From: Actinomycetes bacterium
Lineage (GTDB): Bacteria > Actinomycetota > Acidimicrobiia > Acidimicrobiales > RAAP-2
Assembly (NCBI GenBank): GCA_021790675.1
Contig: JAJYGN010000095.1
Coordinates: 1-63,284, forward strand
DNA: 63,284 bases
Direction: 5' to 3'
This document shows, one piece after another, positions 25,081-34,585 of the stretch. The translations under genes and the position numbers were made by a program. The notes beneath the pieces were generated by a model, which did not search any database, was not told the origin of the DNA, and worked only from the letters and a program-made list of their open reading frames with translations. Numbering within the stretch: the stretch's first letter is position 1; each line of letters starts with the position of its first letter.

Positions 25081-26427
25081 ATGGGAATCCACACACACGG
25101 CACCAACAACGTTGACTGGGAGAGCCGCGTCGACATGACTCGCCTGCGCGAGGAGCGCCTCTCGCGCCTGCAGGCTGAGCTTGAGCGCTCCGATCTGGGC
25201 GCCTTGCTGACCTTTGACTTCCACAACATCCGCTACATGACTGGCACCCATATCGGCACGTGGGCGATGGACAAACTGATCCGCTTCGCGTTGCTGCCTC
25301 GGGGGGGTAAGCCGATCGTCTGGGATTTCGGGTCGGCGGCGCGTCACCACCAGCTCTACAACCCGTGGCTGAGCGGCGTCCAGATCCTGCCTGACGGCAC
25401 CGAGGTCCCCTACGAGGGAGCGCGCGCGGGCCTGTCCACGCTGCGCGGCGCGATTCCCCCCGGCGCGGACCGCGCCGGTGACGTGGCGTCCAAGATCAAG
25501 GAGGTGTTGCACCAGTACGGCCTCGAAAACGAGCCGGTCGGCGTCGACGTCATCGAGATGCCGATCCTTACCGCGTTCGCCAAGGAGGGCATCTCGCTCG
25601 TCGACGGCCAGCAGGTCTTCCTCGCCGCGCGACGGCTCAAGACGCCCGACGAGATCACGCTGTTGACCCAGGCAGCCTCGATGGTCGACGCCGCCTACGA
25701 GGAGCTTTACTCGTTCTTACGAGCTGGCGTGCGCGAGAACGAGTGCGTGGCGGTCGTGAACAAGACCCTCTACGACCTGGGCAGCGAGCACGTCGAGGGC
25801 GTCAACGCGATCTCGGGCGAGCGCTGCTCGCCGCACCCGCACGTCTACAGTGACCGTCTCATCCGTCCCGGGGATCCGGCGTTCTTCGACATCCTGCACA
25901 GCTTCAACGGGTATCGCACCTGCTACTACCGAACCTTCGCGGTGGGCAGCGCCTCGGTCGCCCAGCGTGACGCCTACACCAAGTGCCGCGAGCTGATCGA
26001 TACCGCCATCGCCATGGTCAAGCCCGGGGTCACCACGGCCGACATCGTCGCACTGTGGCCCGCGGCCCAGGAGTTCGGCTTTGCCTCCGAGGAGGCGGCC
26101 TTCGGCCTGCAGTACGGCCACGGAGTCGGCCTGTCGATCTGGGAGCGGCCGATCTTCAGCCGCATGATCTCATTTGACCACCCCGAGGTTCTCGAAGAGG
26201 GCATGGTCTTCGCGCTCGAAACGTACTGGCCAGCCAAGGACGGCTGGTCGGCGGCGCGCATCGAGGAGGAGGTCGTCGTCACGGCCACCGGCTGCGAGGT
26301 CATCACCAAGTTCCCGGCCGAGGAGCTGCTCGTCGCGGGCAAGCGCTACTACGCCGCGGGCGGCACGCTCAGCGAACTGCGCGAGTCCCAGTCCAACCTG
26401 AACACTCCGTGGGGTCGTGGCGAGTGA
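25081..26427 (+). CDS. M24-family (pita-bread fold) protein, DddP/creatinase-like
   Basis: A 448-residue protein of the Xaa-Pro aminopeptidase/creatinase family; its N-terminal domain LTFDFHNIRYMTGTHIGTWA resembles DddP-type M24 proteins. The fold's metal site is mostly retained: Asp in AFFDILHSFNGY (near residue 268), His in QYGHGVGLSIW (near 345), Glu in FALETYWPA (near 379) and Glu in ARIEEEVVVT (near 394). The second Asp ligand, 11 residues after the first, is Cys (GYRTCYYRTF). It might hydrolyse an amide or imidazolidine, or work without metal as creatinase does. Ribosome site GAGGAGAG. Confidence 0.75.
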   Translation: MGIHTHGTNNVDWESRVDMTRLREERLSRLQAELERSDLGALLTFDFHNIRYMTGTHIGTWAMDKLIRFALLPRGGKPIVWDFGSAARHHQLYNPWLSGVQILPDGTEVPYEGARAGLSTLRGAIPPGADRAGDVASKIKEVLHQYGLENEPVGVDVIEMPILTAFAKEGISLVDGQQVFLAARRLKTPDEITLLTQAASMVDAAYEELYSFLRAGVRENECVAVVNKTLYDLGSEHVEGVNAISGERCSPHPHVYSDRLIRPGDPAFFDILHSFNGYRTCYYRTFAVGSASVAQRDAYTKCRELIDTAIAMVKPGVTTADIVALWPAAQEFGFASEEAAFGLQYGHGVGLSIWERPIFSRMISFDHPEVLEEGMVFALETYWPAKDGWSAARIEEEVVVTATGCEVITKFPAEELLVAGKRYYAAGGTLSELRESQSNLNTPWGRGE

Positions 26428-26543
26428 GACACTGTCTCGTGGCGCTGAGCCGGAGGGGCGAGAACGACCCGTTGGTAAACTGCGCGGCACGGTGACGAGT
26501 CGATGCGTGGTGGCGACGGTCGCTCCGATGGAAGGGTAACGAA

Positions 26544-27335
26544 ATGGTGACGGGTGAAATGGCCACCGACGACACGGAGGGCGTCGTACCTCCGCGCAGC
26601 ACCCGCGCAATCGCCGCGACCAACGGCCACGACGAGGTCCGCCTGGCGACGGAGCGAGCGACGGCCGACTCCGTAGGTGCCCGACTGCGCGTACGGCGTG
26701 AGGCGCGCGGGATCTCCCTGCGCCAGTTCGCTCGCCAGCTCGACGTCTCGGCGTCGTTCATCTCCCAGCTTGAGACCGGCAAGGCCAAGCCTTCGGTCGC
26801 GACCCTCTATTCGATCTGCGCCGCGCTCGACATGTCCATCGACGAGCTTTTCGCGGTGGAGGCGACGGCTCCACGAGACGAGGAGTCCTTAGCGACGGGC
26901 ACCGAGCAAGGAGTCAGTACGAGCGCGGGGCTGCGCGACACCCTGCTGCGTGGCTGGGCCGGCTCTACCGGTGATGACCGCGTCCGTTCCCCCCTGGTGT
27001 CGCCCCCGGAGCGTCGGGCTCTGGTGCTGGACTCGGGGGTGACCTGGCAGCGTCTGACCGCGACGAACCACCCGCATTCGGACTTTATGTTCGTGCGCTA
27101 CGACGTCGGCGGCAGTTCGACTTCCGACGGACGCCTGGTGCGCCACGCGGGCACCGAGTACGGATTCGTGATCTCGGGCACCCTTGAGGTGACTCTTGGT
27201 TTTGAGACCTATCGCATGAACCCTGGTGACTCGATCTCCTTTGACTCCGAAGTTCCCCACCGTCTGAGCAACGTGGGCGACGTGCCCGTTGAGGCCATCT
27301 GGTTCGATCAGCACTACGCCCACGGAGGCGAGTGA
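26544..27335 (+). CDS. XRE-family transcriptional regulator with C-terminal cupin domain
   Basis: A 263-residue regulator: a disordered N-terminal stretch, a helix-turn-helix at about residues 45-105 (GISLRQFARQLDVSASFISQ, SVATLYSICAALDMSIDELF), then a single cupin at about residues 170-255 (RHAGTEYGFVISGTLEVTLGF and MNPGDSISFDSEVPHRLSN). This architecture, as in PuuR and SutR, commonly controls uptake and degradation of amines and amino-acid-derived compounds. It is the likely local regulator of this cluster and a candidate reader of the TGAACA-core sites, though no site is seen directly upstream of its own gene. Confidence 0.88.
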   Translation: MVTGEMATDDTEGVVPPRSTRAIAATNGHDEVRLATERATADSVGARLRVRREARGISLRQFARQLDVSASFISQLETGKAKPSVATLYSICAALDMSIDELFAVEATAPRDEESLATGTEQGVSTSAGLRDTLLRGWAGSTGDDRVRSPLVSPPERRALVLDSGVTWQRLTATNHPHSDFMFVRYDVGGSSTSDGRLVRHAGTEYGFVISGTLEVTLGFETYRMNPGDSISFDSEVPHRLSNVGDVPVEAIWFDQHYAHGGE

Positions 27336-27543
27336 ACGGTCACTAGATCGTCCCCTCGAGTCTGGCGGCGCGGTTGAAGGGTCGTGGCGACCTCGCCTCC
27401 ACGACCTGCAGATCGAGTCGCCCTTCGCGCCACAGGTGACGGCCCCGGCACCGTACGCGCGGGACCTGGCCAATGGCGCCACCGGCGGCGTGGCAGTGTG
27501 GAGACGCCGGGTACGCCCGGCGTGGTCAAAGGAGACCGACGTC

Positions 27544-30500
27544 ATGACAGGACGCACCGATCCGTCGATCGACGGATTGACCAGCGGAGCCATCGAACGA
27601 GCGCAGCGACTCATTGATCGCTCGTCGCAACTGCGCGGGCGTCGGGAGCGCGCGACGCGCCGGCGCTTCTCGCGGCTCTTTCGAGATCCCGCGGCTCTGG
27701 ACGTGACCATCACCTTGACCGATGACGTGATGCGCTTCGCATCGTCGCGCGCGGCGGCGAGGCAGCTGCGCCGAGCCGCCGCGCGCGCCAGCGTCGTGGG
27801 ATTCGGGATCGTCAACGCGTACGGACTTCGCGCGTTGTCGTGGCTCAGCTCGATTCTTCCGGGTGCGGCCGTCTCCGTCGTGCACACGCGGGTACGCGCT
27901 CTGACACGTGACCTCATCGGCGACGATGACCCGAGCGCACTGAAAGACCAGGTGGCCCGGCGCCGCGCGGCTGGCGAGGCGCTGAACGTCAACGTCCTGG
28001 GCGAGGCCGTTCTCGGCGAGCGCGAGGCGAATGACCGACTCTCACGGGTCCTCGAGATGATTGCGCGCGATGACGTCGACTACGTCTCGGTCAAGCTCTC
28101 GGCGCTGGTCAGCCAGATCGTTACGTTCGATCACGACGGCTCGCGCGAACGCGTCGCGTCTCGCCTGCGCACCCTCTACAGGGTCGCCATGTCAAACGGC
28201 ACGTTCATCAACCTCGATATGGAGGAGTATCGCGACCTCCGCATGACCGTGGACGCCTTCACCCTCGTCCTGGACGAGGACGAGTTCGCGGGCCTGACCG
28301 CGGGCATCGTGCTACAGGCCTACTTGCCCGAGTCGCACGGCGTCTTGGACTCGCTGGCGTCGTGGGCGCGTGGGCGCGTGGCCGCGGGCGGTGCACCGAT
28401 AAAGATTCGCCTGGTCAAAGGGGCTAATCTCGCGATGGAGCGGGCCGAGTCGCAGTTGCACGGCTGGATCGCTGCCCCCTACGACACCAAGGCGGACGTC
28501 GACGCGAGCTATCTGCGCCTGCTCGACGTCGCCCTCTCGACGCAGCACGCCGGGCATCTTCGCGTGGGTGTGGCTAGTCACAACCTCTTCCACGTCGCCT
28601 GGGCGCTCGAGGTTGCGCGCGAACGCGGCGTCGAGGGCCAGCTCGACGTGGAGATGCTTGAGGGGATGGCTCCGGCCGAGGCCGCCGCCATCGTCGAGTC
28701 AGGGCAGCGTGTCTTGCTCTACGCGCCGGTGACGCGGCGCGACGACTTCGCTGCGGCCGTCGCCTACCTGGTGCGGCGCCTCGACGAGAACACGTCGCCC
28801 GAGAACTACCTGCGGGCGGCCTTCTCTTTCGACGAGGACCCCGCGACCCTCGCCGAGCAGCGAGAGCGCTTCGTCGCCGCTGTCGTGGCCCGCCACCGGG
28901 TCGCCACGCAGCGTCGGCGACGGAGTGTGCCAGTCGGCGACGCCTTCGCCAACGAACCCGATGGGGATCCCACCGATCCCGACTACGTGGCGGCGATCCA
29001 GTCGGAACTCAGGGCGGTCTACGACCTCACCGACGTGATGATCGGTGAGGTGCCCGACGACGTGGAGACTGGCGTCGACCCCAACGACGGCGGGCGAGCG
29101 TGGTATCGCTACCGGGTCGCCACGCACGGTCGCGTCGACGAGGCCGTAGCGCTGGCGCGCACGGCATCGCTCGAGTGGTCGGGGCGCGACGACGCGTCGC
29201 GCGCGAAGGTCTTGTGCGAGGTTGCTCATGTGATGGCTCAGCGTCGTGCGCGCAGCATCGCCGTGATGTCGCGCGACACCGGCAAGACGGTGGCCGAGGC
29301 CGACCCTGAGGTGAGCGAGGCGATCGATTTCGTTCGCTACTACGCCGACGTCGCGCAAGGGGACCTTCCTTCAGTTCCTCTCGGTGTCGTGCTCGTAGTG
29401 CCGCCGTGGAACTTCCCCTACTCGATTCCTACCGGCGGCGTCGCGGCGGCACTCGCCGCGGGCAACGCGGTCATCCTCAAGCCCGCGCCCGAGGCCGTCG
29501 CTGTGGCGGCCGAGATCGCCGAGCAGTTCTGGGCCGGCGGCGTGCCGCGCGACGTCCTGCAGTTCGTGCCCACCCGCGACGACGACGTGGGACGACACCT
29601 CGTCACCCACGACGGCGTCGACGCGGTGATTCTCACCGGTTCCTTCGACACGGCCCGTCTCTTCCTCTCCTGGAAGCCCACACTGCGACTGCTGGCCGAG
29701 ACCAGCGGCAAGAACGCGATTCTCGTCAGCGCGTGCGCCGATGTGGACCAGGCGGTGCGCGACGTCGTGGCGTCGGCCTTCTCGCACGCCGGCCAGAAGT
29801 GCAGCGCTTCGAGTCTGGTCATCGTCGAGCGCTCCCTCTGGGAGGACTCGACCTTCGTCGCCCAGCTGAGCGACGCGGTCACCAGCCTTCAAACGGGTTC
29901 GGCCCGCGATCCCTCGACAGTCGTCGGACCACTGATTCGCCCGCCGGGTGAGGCCCTCGAGCGGGCGCTGACCTCGTGCGAGCCGGGCGAGAGCTGGTTG
30001 GTCGAGCCCCGTCGGCGTGACGCCGTAGGATTCTCCTGGTCGCCGGGGGTAAAGGTGGGCGTCTCCGCGGGCTCGTGGAGCCACCTCCACGAGTGGTTTG
30101 GGCCGGTACTCGGCGTCATGATCGCACCGGACTTTGCGACCGCGTTGCGTTGGCAGAACGAGGTGCCCTTCGGGCTCACGGCCGGCATCGCGTCGCTCGA
30201 CGAGGACGAGTGCACGACGTGGATCGACACTGTTGAGGCGGGCAATCTCTACGTGAACCGCGGCATCACCGGCGCCGTCGTGCGCCGTCAGCCCTTCGGC
30301 GGTTGGAAGATGAGTTCGGTGGGCCCGACGGCCAAGGCCGGGGGCGCCCACTACGTCGACGCCCTGCGCGACTGGGCGCGCGTGCACGACGCGGCCAGCG
30401 CCCTCAAGGAGGCGGCCCGCTGGTTTCGCGAGTCTGGAGGGGCGGCCCTCGACGTCTCGGGACTCGAGGTCGAGCGCAACGTCGCGCGTTACCGGCGCCG

Positions 30501-30897
30501 CGGGCCGATCGTCGTGCGCGTTACCGCGGACATCTCCGAGGTCGAGCGCGACTATCTCACGGGCCTCGTCGACCTGCTGGGAGTGGAGGTGTCGCTCAGT
30601 TGCGCCGCCCGGGTGGACGGGCTCGAGGTGGTGGTCGAAGATGCGAGTGAGCTGGCTCAGCGCGCGCGCGGCGCGGCGCGGGTGCGCTGGCTCAGCGAGG
30701 AGGCGGCGCCGGTGCTCGCACTGCTCGATGCGGGAGTCAGCGTCGACCCCCGCGGTCTGGCTCAGGCGGGATCGGTCGAGGCGCCGCGCTGGCTCTTCGA
30801 GCAAAGCGTTTCGATCACGCGCCACCGATACGGCAACGTGCACGCCGGTCCCCAACCGCGATGCGAGGGTTTGAACAACTTGCGCACAACCCTTTAG
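27544..30897 (+). CDS. putA: Bifunctional proline dehydrogenase / L-glutamate gamma-semialdehyde dehydrogenase
   Basis: A 1117-residue PutA-like enzyme from ATG 27544, with an AAAGGAG site; the ORF-track start at 27289 lies upstream of that site. The proline dehydrogenase barrel (about residues 50-430) includes LEMIARDDVDYVSVKLSALV and VASHNLFHVAWALEVARERG. The aldehyde dehydrogenase domain has VVPPWNFPYSIPTGGVAAAL, the general-base Glu in LLAETSGKNAI (near 716) and the nucleophile Cys in HAGQKCSASS (near 752). Proline is oxidised to glutamate at the membrane. The 208-nt gap after the regulator holds only a small CGCCGGG-TACG-CCCGGCG hairpin at 27505-27522. Confidence 0.92.
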   Translation: MTGRTDPSIDGLTSGAIERAQRLIDRSSQLRGRRERATRRRFSRLFRDPAALDVTITLTDDVMRFASSRAAARQLRRAAARASVVGFGIVNAYGLRALSWLSSILPGAAVSVVHTRVRALTRDLIGDDDPSALKDQVARRRAAGEALNVNVLGEAVLGEREANDRLSRVLEMIARDDVDYVSVKLSALVSQIVTFDHDGSRERVASRLRTLYRVAMSNGTFINLDMEEYRDLRMTVDAFTLVLDEDEFAGLTAGIVLQAYLPESHGVLDSLASWARGRVAAGGAPIKIRLVKGANLAMERAESQLHGWIAAPYDTKADVDASYLRLLDVALSTQHAGHLRVGVASHNLFHVAWALEVARERGVEGQLDVEMLEGMAPAEAAAIVESGQRVLLYAPVTRRDDFAAAVAYLVRRLDENTSPENYLRAAFSFDEDPATLAEQRERFVAAVVARHRVATQRRRRSVPVGDAFANEPDGDPTDPDYVAAIQSELRAVYDLTDVMIGEVPDDVETGVDPNDGGRAWYRYRVATHGRVDEAVALARTASLEWSGRDDASRAKVLCEVAHVMAQRRARSIAVMSRDTGKTVAEADPEVSEAIDFVRYYADVAQGDLPSVPLGVVLVVPPWNFPYSIPTGGVAAALAAGNAVILKPAPEAVAVAAEIAEQFWAGGVPRDVLQFVPTRDDDVGRHLVTHDGVDAVILTGSFDTARLFLSWKPTLRLLAETSGKNAILVSACADVDQAVRDVVASAFSHAGQKCSASSLVIVERSLWEDSTFVAQLSDAVTSLQTGSARDPSTVVGPLIRPPGEALERALTSCEPGESWLVEPRRRDAVGFSWSPGVKVGVSAGSWSHLHEWFGPVLGVMIAPDFATALRWQNEVPFGLTAGIASLDEDECTTWIDTVEAGNLYVNRGITGAVVRRQPFGGWKMSSVGPTAKAGGAHYVDALRDWARVHDAASALKEAARWFRESGGAALDVSGLEVERNVARYRRRGPIVVRVTADISEVERDYLTGLVDLLGVEVSLSCAARVDGLEVVVEDASELAQRARGAARVRWLSEEAAPVLALLDAGVSVDPRGLAQAGSVEAPRWLFEQSVSITRHRYGNVHAGPQPRCEGLNNLRTTL

Positions 30898-31021
30898 AGT
30901 CCGCTGAGGCCTCGGGCCGCGCCGGACCAAATCCGAATAGTCGCCGACGGGGGCCACTACGATTCCCCCATGCTGGCGCGCCGTACACAGTGTGCGCTCC
31001 CGAAGCCCGACAACGCACGTG

Positions 31022-33193
31022 ATGAGTAACCGCGCGATCGCGCCGGGGCGTTCACGACACCACCGACTACTTTTCGCCGGCCTCGCGCACCCGCCGCTGC
31101 GCGAGCAGCGGTTCTGGCTGGCCGAGTCGATGGTGCTCGTCGCCGTGGTGCTGTACTCGCTCGGCGCCGAACTCAACGGGCACCTCGTGATCGCCGTGCC
31201 CGGCTTCGTGTGGCTGCTACTGCTGCTCCTGCCCGTCGTCTACGCGGGGACGGCCTTCGGCCTCGCCGGCTCCCTCGGGGTGGCGGTCACCGGGGCCATC
31301 CTGACGATCCCGACGATCCTGGTGACGACCCATCAGCGTGACCAGCTCTGGGGAGCCTGGAGCGACCTCGCGATCGTGCTGGTGGTGGCGGTCGTGGTCG
31401 GCCGACGGTACGAGTCGATGCGCGCGAGCGTGACCCAGAGCGCGATGATTGACTCCTTCGCCCTTGACGACCAGCGGTTCCGCCTCGCCTTCGAGGACAA
31501 CATGGCGGCCATGGCGGTGGTCGGACTCGACGGCAAGGTCCTTCGTGTCAACGACGCCCTCGTCGAGTTCCTGGAGCGACCGCGCGAGCAGATCGTTGGT
31601 GCCAGCATGCTCGAGTTCACCCACCCCGACGACGTCGACAAGTCGCGCGAGCTCAACTTGCGCCTCGACTCGGGCGAGGCCGAGCAGATCCGCATGATCA
31701 AGCGCTACGTGCGCGGGGACGGCTCCATCGCGATCGCCGAACTGTCCAAGTCCGTTGCGAAGGACGAGCTCGACCGGCCCCTCTTCGCGATCACCTCGAT
31801 CCGCGACATCACCGACCAGCAGGTTCTGACCGATCAGCTCGCCCATCAGGCTCTGCACGACTCGCTCACCGGGCTCGCGAATCGAACGCTGCTGGGCGAC
31901 CGGATGAACCACACGCTCGAGCGTGTGCGCCGGCGCGGCGGCATGATCGCGCTGTTCCTGCTCGACCTCGACAATTTCAAGGAGGTGAACGACACGCTCG
32001 GACACCTGGTGGGCGACTCCCTGCTCGCGGCGATTGCGACGCGGCTGGAACGTATGGTTCGCGCCTCGGACACCGTGTCACGCTTTGGCGGCGACGAGTT
32101 CGTCTACTTCGCCGAGGACGTGGCCGACGTCAACGATGTGCACACGATCGCGGCCCGCTTGCAGATGGCCTTCGCCGAGCCCTTCGTCCTGTCGGGCCAC
32201 GTTCTGCGCCAAGGGGTGAGTATCGGAGTCGTCGTCTGCGACGGCGAGGAGGGGCGCACCGGTGACGACATGTTCCGCGACGCGGACATCGCCATGTACG
32301 AGGCCAAGCGCCTCGGGCGGGGCCGCTACGTCGTCTTCGACAGCGAGATGAGCAAGCGATCGTCTTTGCATTTCAAGCTCAGCCAGGATCTCAAGCTCGC
32401 GATGTCACGTCGAGAACTCTCGATGCACTATCAACCCTTCGTCAACCTCAACTCGGGTGAGGTGCTGGGCGTCGAGGCCCTGATGCGCTGGCGGCACCCC
32501 GAGGAGGGACTCGTCTCGCCCGAGGTCTTCATCCCGCTAGCCGAGCAGAGCGACCTGGTGCGCCACCTCGGCGTCTTCGCGCTCGAGACGGCGACCTTCG
32601 AAGGCGCGCAGTGGCGCGAACTCAGCCCCACGGTCGACAGCCCCTTCATCGGCGTCAACCTCTCGGCGCGCCAGTTCCACGACCCGGATCTCTTCGAGAT
32701 CGTCAAGCGCGTCCTCTCAGAGAGCGGACTGGCCGCCAACCGACTGGCCATCGAGGTGACCGAGAGCGTGGCGCTCTCTGACGTCGACACGACCATCGGC
32801 GTCCTCGACCAGCTCAAGCGACTCGAGGTCGTCACCGCTCTCGACGACTTCGGCACTGGCTACTCGTCGTTGGCCTACCTTGCGCGTCTGCGTCCCGACG
32901 TAATCAAGATCGACCGCAGCTTCATTGGCGCGGCTCTCGACTCGACCTTTGACGAGCGCGTGCTCGAGTCGCTGATCACGCTGTGCCACCGTCTCGACAT
33001 GCTGGTGCTGGCCGAGGGTATCGAGACTGATCGACAGCTGGCCCTCCTGCGCGAGATGGGCTGCTCGCTGGGCCAGGGCTTCCTGTTCTCGCCGCCGGTC
33101 CCCGCCGAGGAGGTGCGCGACCTGCCGCGCATCGTGGCTGAACACTGGCGCGAGGCGAGCAACGACGCGAGCGTGTCGGGCTCGCCCACCTAG
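31022..33193 (+). CDS. Membrane-bound PAS-GGDEF-EAL cyclic-di-GMP signalling protein
   Basis: A 723-residue protein with about four N-terminal membrane helices (residues 35-130). Next comes a PAS domain (FRLAFEDNMAAMAVVGLDGK to about residue 265), a GGDEF domain with an intact active site (RFGGDEFVYFAED near 356) and an EAL domain with its signature GVEALMRWRHP near 483 and DDFGTGYSSLAYL. All key catalytic residues of both domains appear intact, so either or both cyclase and phosphodiesterase activities are possible. The start chosen is the ATG at 31022. The gene stands alone. Confidence 0.93.
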   Translation: MSNRAIAPGRSRHHRLLFAGLAHPPLREQRFWLAESMVLVAVVLYSLGAELNGHLVIAVPGFVWLLLLLLPVVYAGTAFGLAGSLGVAVTGAILTIPTILVTTHQRDQLWGAWSDLAIVLVVAVVVGRRYESMRASVTQSAMIDSFALDDQRFRLAFEDNMAAMAVVGLDGKVLRVNDALVEFLERPREQIVGASMLEFTHPDDVDKSRELNLRLDSGEAEQIRMIKRYVRGDGSIAIAELSKSVAKDELDRPLFAITSIRDITDQQVLTDQLAHQALHDSLTGLANRTLLGDRMNHTLERVRRRGGMIALFLLDLDNFKEVNDTLGHLVGDSLLAAIATRLERMVRASDTVSRFGGDEFVYFAEDVADVNDVHTIAARLQMAFAEPFVLSGHVLRQGVSIGVVVCDGEEGRTGDDMFRDADIAMYEAKRLGRGRYVVFDSEMSKRSSLHFKLSQDLKLAMSRRELSMHYQPFVNLNSGEVLGVEALMRWRHPEEGLVSPEVFIPLAEQSDLVRHLGVFALETATFEGAQWRELSPTVDSPFIGVNLSARQFHDPDLFEIVKRVLSESGLAANRLAIEVTESVALSDVDTTIGVLDQLKRLEVVTALDDFGTGYSSLAYLARLRPDVIKIDRSFIGAALDSTFDERVLESLITLCHRLDMLVLAEGIETDRQLALLREMGCSLGQGFLFSPPVPAEEVRDLPRIVAEHWREASNDASVSGSPT

Positions 33194-33348
33194 GCCGAGT
33201 ACGAGGACGGAAAGAGCGCCCCACGAGGGTCGGACCGAGGTCCCCGCGCGCGAAGCGGGTACGCACATCGCCTTTGGTAGGGTTGCTTCCGACCGATTGC
33301 GCGGTTAGTCGGTGGGCCCGTCCCCGGGCCAGTCACGAAGGAGTAAAG

Positions 33349-34545
33349 GTGAAGGTTCTCGTACTCGGGGGAGACGGCTTCTGCGGTTGGCCGACATCGT
33401 TGCATCTGGCCGACGTGGGACACGACGTCACCATCATCGACAACCTGAGCCGCCGGGCGATCGACCTCGAGCTCGAGGTGGACTCCCTGACCCCAATCCG
33501 TCCGATCGGCGAGCGGATCCGCGTCTGGAAGGAGTTGTCGGGCCAGGAGATCGGCTTCGTCAACCTGAACCTGGCCACCGAGTACGACCGGTTTGAGAAC
33601 CTGCTGCGTGACCTGCGCCCCGACGCCATCGTGCACTTCGGCGAGCAGCGCAGCGCGCCCTATTCCATGCGCTCGAACGCGGCCAAGCGCTACACGGTTG
33701 ACAACAACGTGCGCGGCACCCACAACGTGCTCGCCGCCATCGTGGCCTCGGGGCTCGACATCGCGCTCGTGCACCTGGGCACGATGGGCGTCTACGGATA
33801 CGGCTGGTCGGGTTCGGCGCCGATTCCCGAGGGATACCTCACGGTGAAGGTCCCCACGCCCGACGGCGACATCGAGCGCGAGATCCTGCACCCGGCGAAC
33901 CCCGGCTCCGTCTACCACCTCACTAAGACGCTGGACCAGCTGCTCTTCACCTTCTACGCGGCCAACGACCAGATTCGCATCACTGACCTGCACCAGGGCA
34001 TCGTCTGGGGCACCCAGACTCCTCAGACCGCCCTCGACGAGCGGCTCATCAACCGCTTCGACTATGACGGCGACTACGGCACCGTCCTTAACCGCTTCTT
34101 GATGCAGGCGGCCATCGGACACCCGCTCACTGTGCACGGCACCGGCGGCCAGACCCGCGCCTTCATCCACATTCGCGACACCGTGCGCTGCATTCAGATC
34201 GCCCTGGAGAACCCGCCGACGCGCGGGGAAAAGCCGATGGTCTTCAACCAGGTGACCGAGACGTACCGCGTGAGCGACCTGGCCGAGCTGATTGCTCGTC
34301 TCACGGGCGTCGAGATCGCGAACCTGCCGAACCCGCGCCGCGAGGCCGCCGAGAACGAGCTCAACGTGAGCCGCGACCGGTTCATGGCCCTCGGGCTCAA
34401 CCCCACGTACCTCTCCGAGGGGCTTCTCGAGGAGGTGCGCGACGTGGCCGAGAAGTACCGCGACCGTGCCGACACCACCAAGATCATCGCGCGCTCGACG
34501 TGGCGCGCCGGCATGGAGACGTCGCCCGACCTGATGAAGAACTAG
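33349..34545 (+). CDS. sqdB: UDP-sulfoquinovose synthase (SqdB/SQD1)
   Basis: A 398-residue extended-SDR enzyme that makes UDP-sulfoquinovose from UDP-glucose and sulfite, the first committed step of sulfolipid synthesis. It starts at GTG 33349 after a GAAGGAG site. The dinucleotide motif GGDGFCGW is followed by the highly diagnostic VHFGEQRSAPYSMRSN, LVHLGTMGVYGYG with the active Thr, YHLTK with the catalytic Tyr-Lys pair, and IRITDLHQGIVWGTQT. Similarity to plant and cyanobacterial SQD1 runs through almost the whole length, including GHPLTVHGTGGQTRAFIHI. No sulfoquinovosyltransferase gene (sqdX or sqdD) is adjacent. Confidence 0.92.
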   Translation: MKVLVLGGDGFCGWPTSLHLADVGHDVTIIDNLSRRAIDLELEVDSLTPIRPIGERIRVWKELSGQEIGFVNLNLATEYDRFENLLRDLRPDAIVHFGEQRSAPYSMRSNAAKRYTVDNNVRGTHNVLAAIVASGLDIALVHLGTMGVYGYGWSGSAPIPEGYLTVKVPTPDGDIEREILHPANPGSVYHLTKTLDQLLFTFYAANDQIRITDLHQGIVWGTQTPQTALDERLINRFDYDGDYGTVLNRFLMQAAIGHPLTVHGTGGQTRAFIHIRDTVRCIQIALENPPTRGEKPMVFNQVTETYRVSDLAELIARLTGVEIANLPNPRREAAENELNVSRDRFMALGLNPTYLSEGLLEEVRDVAEKYRDRADTTKIIARSTWRAGMETSPDLMKN

Positions 34546-34585
34546 CCATCCACACGGCGCGCCCGCGCCGTGTGAGAATCGGCCT

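Noticed and set aside
27289-27543. Upstream extension of PutA
   Set aside because: An AAAGGAG site precedes the ATG at 27544, and the extension has no conserved features and overlaps the regulator's end.
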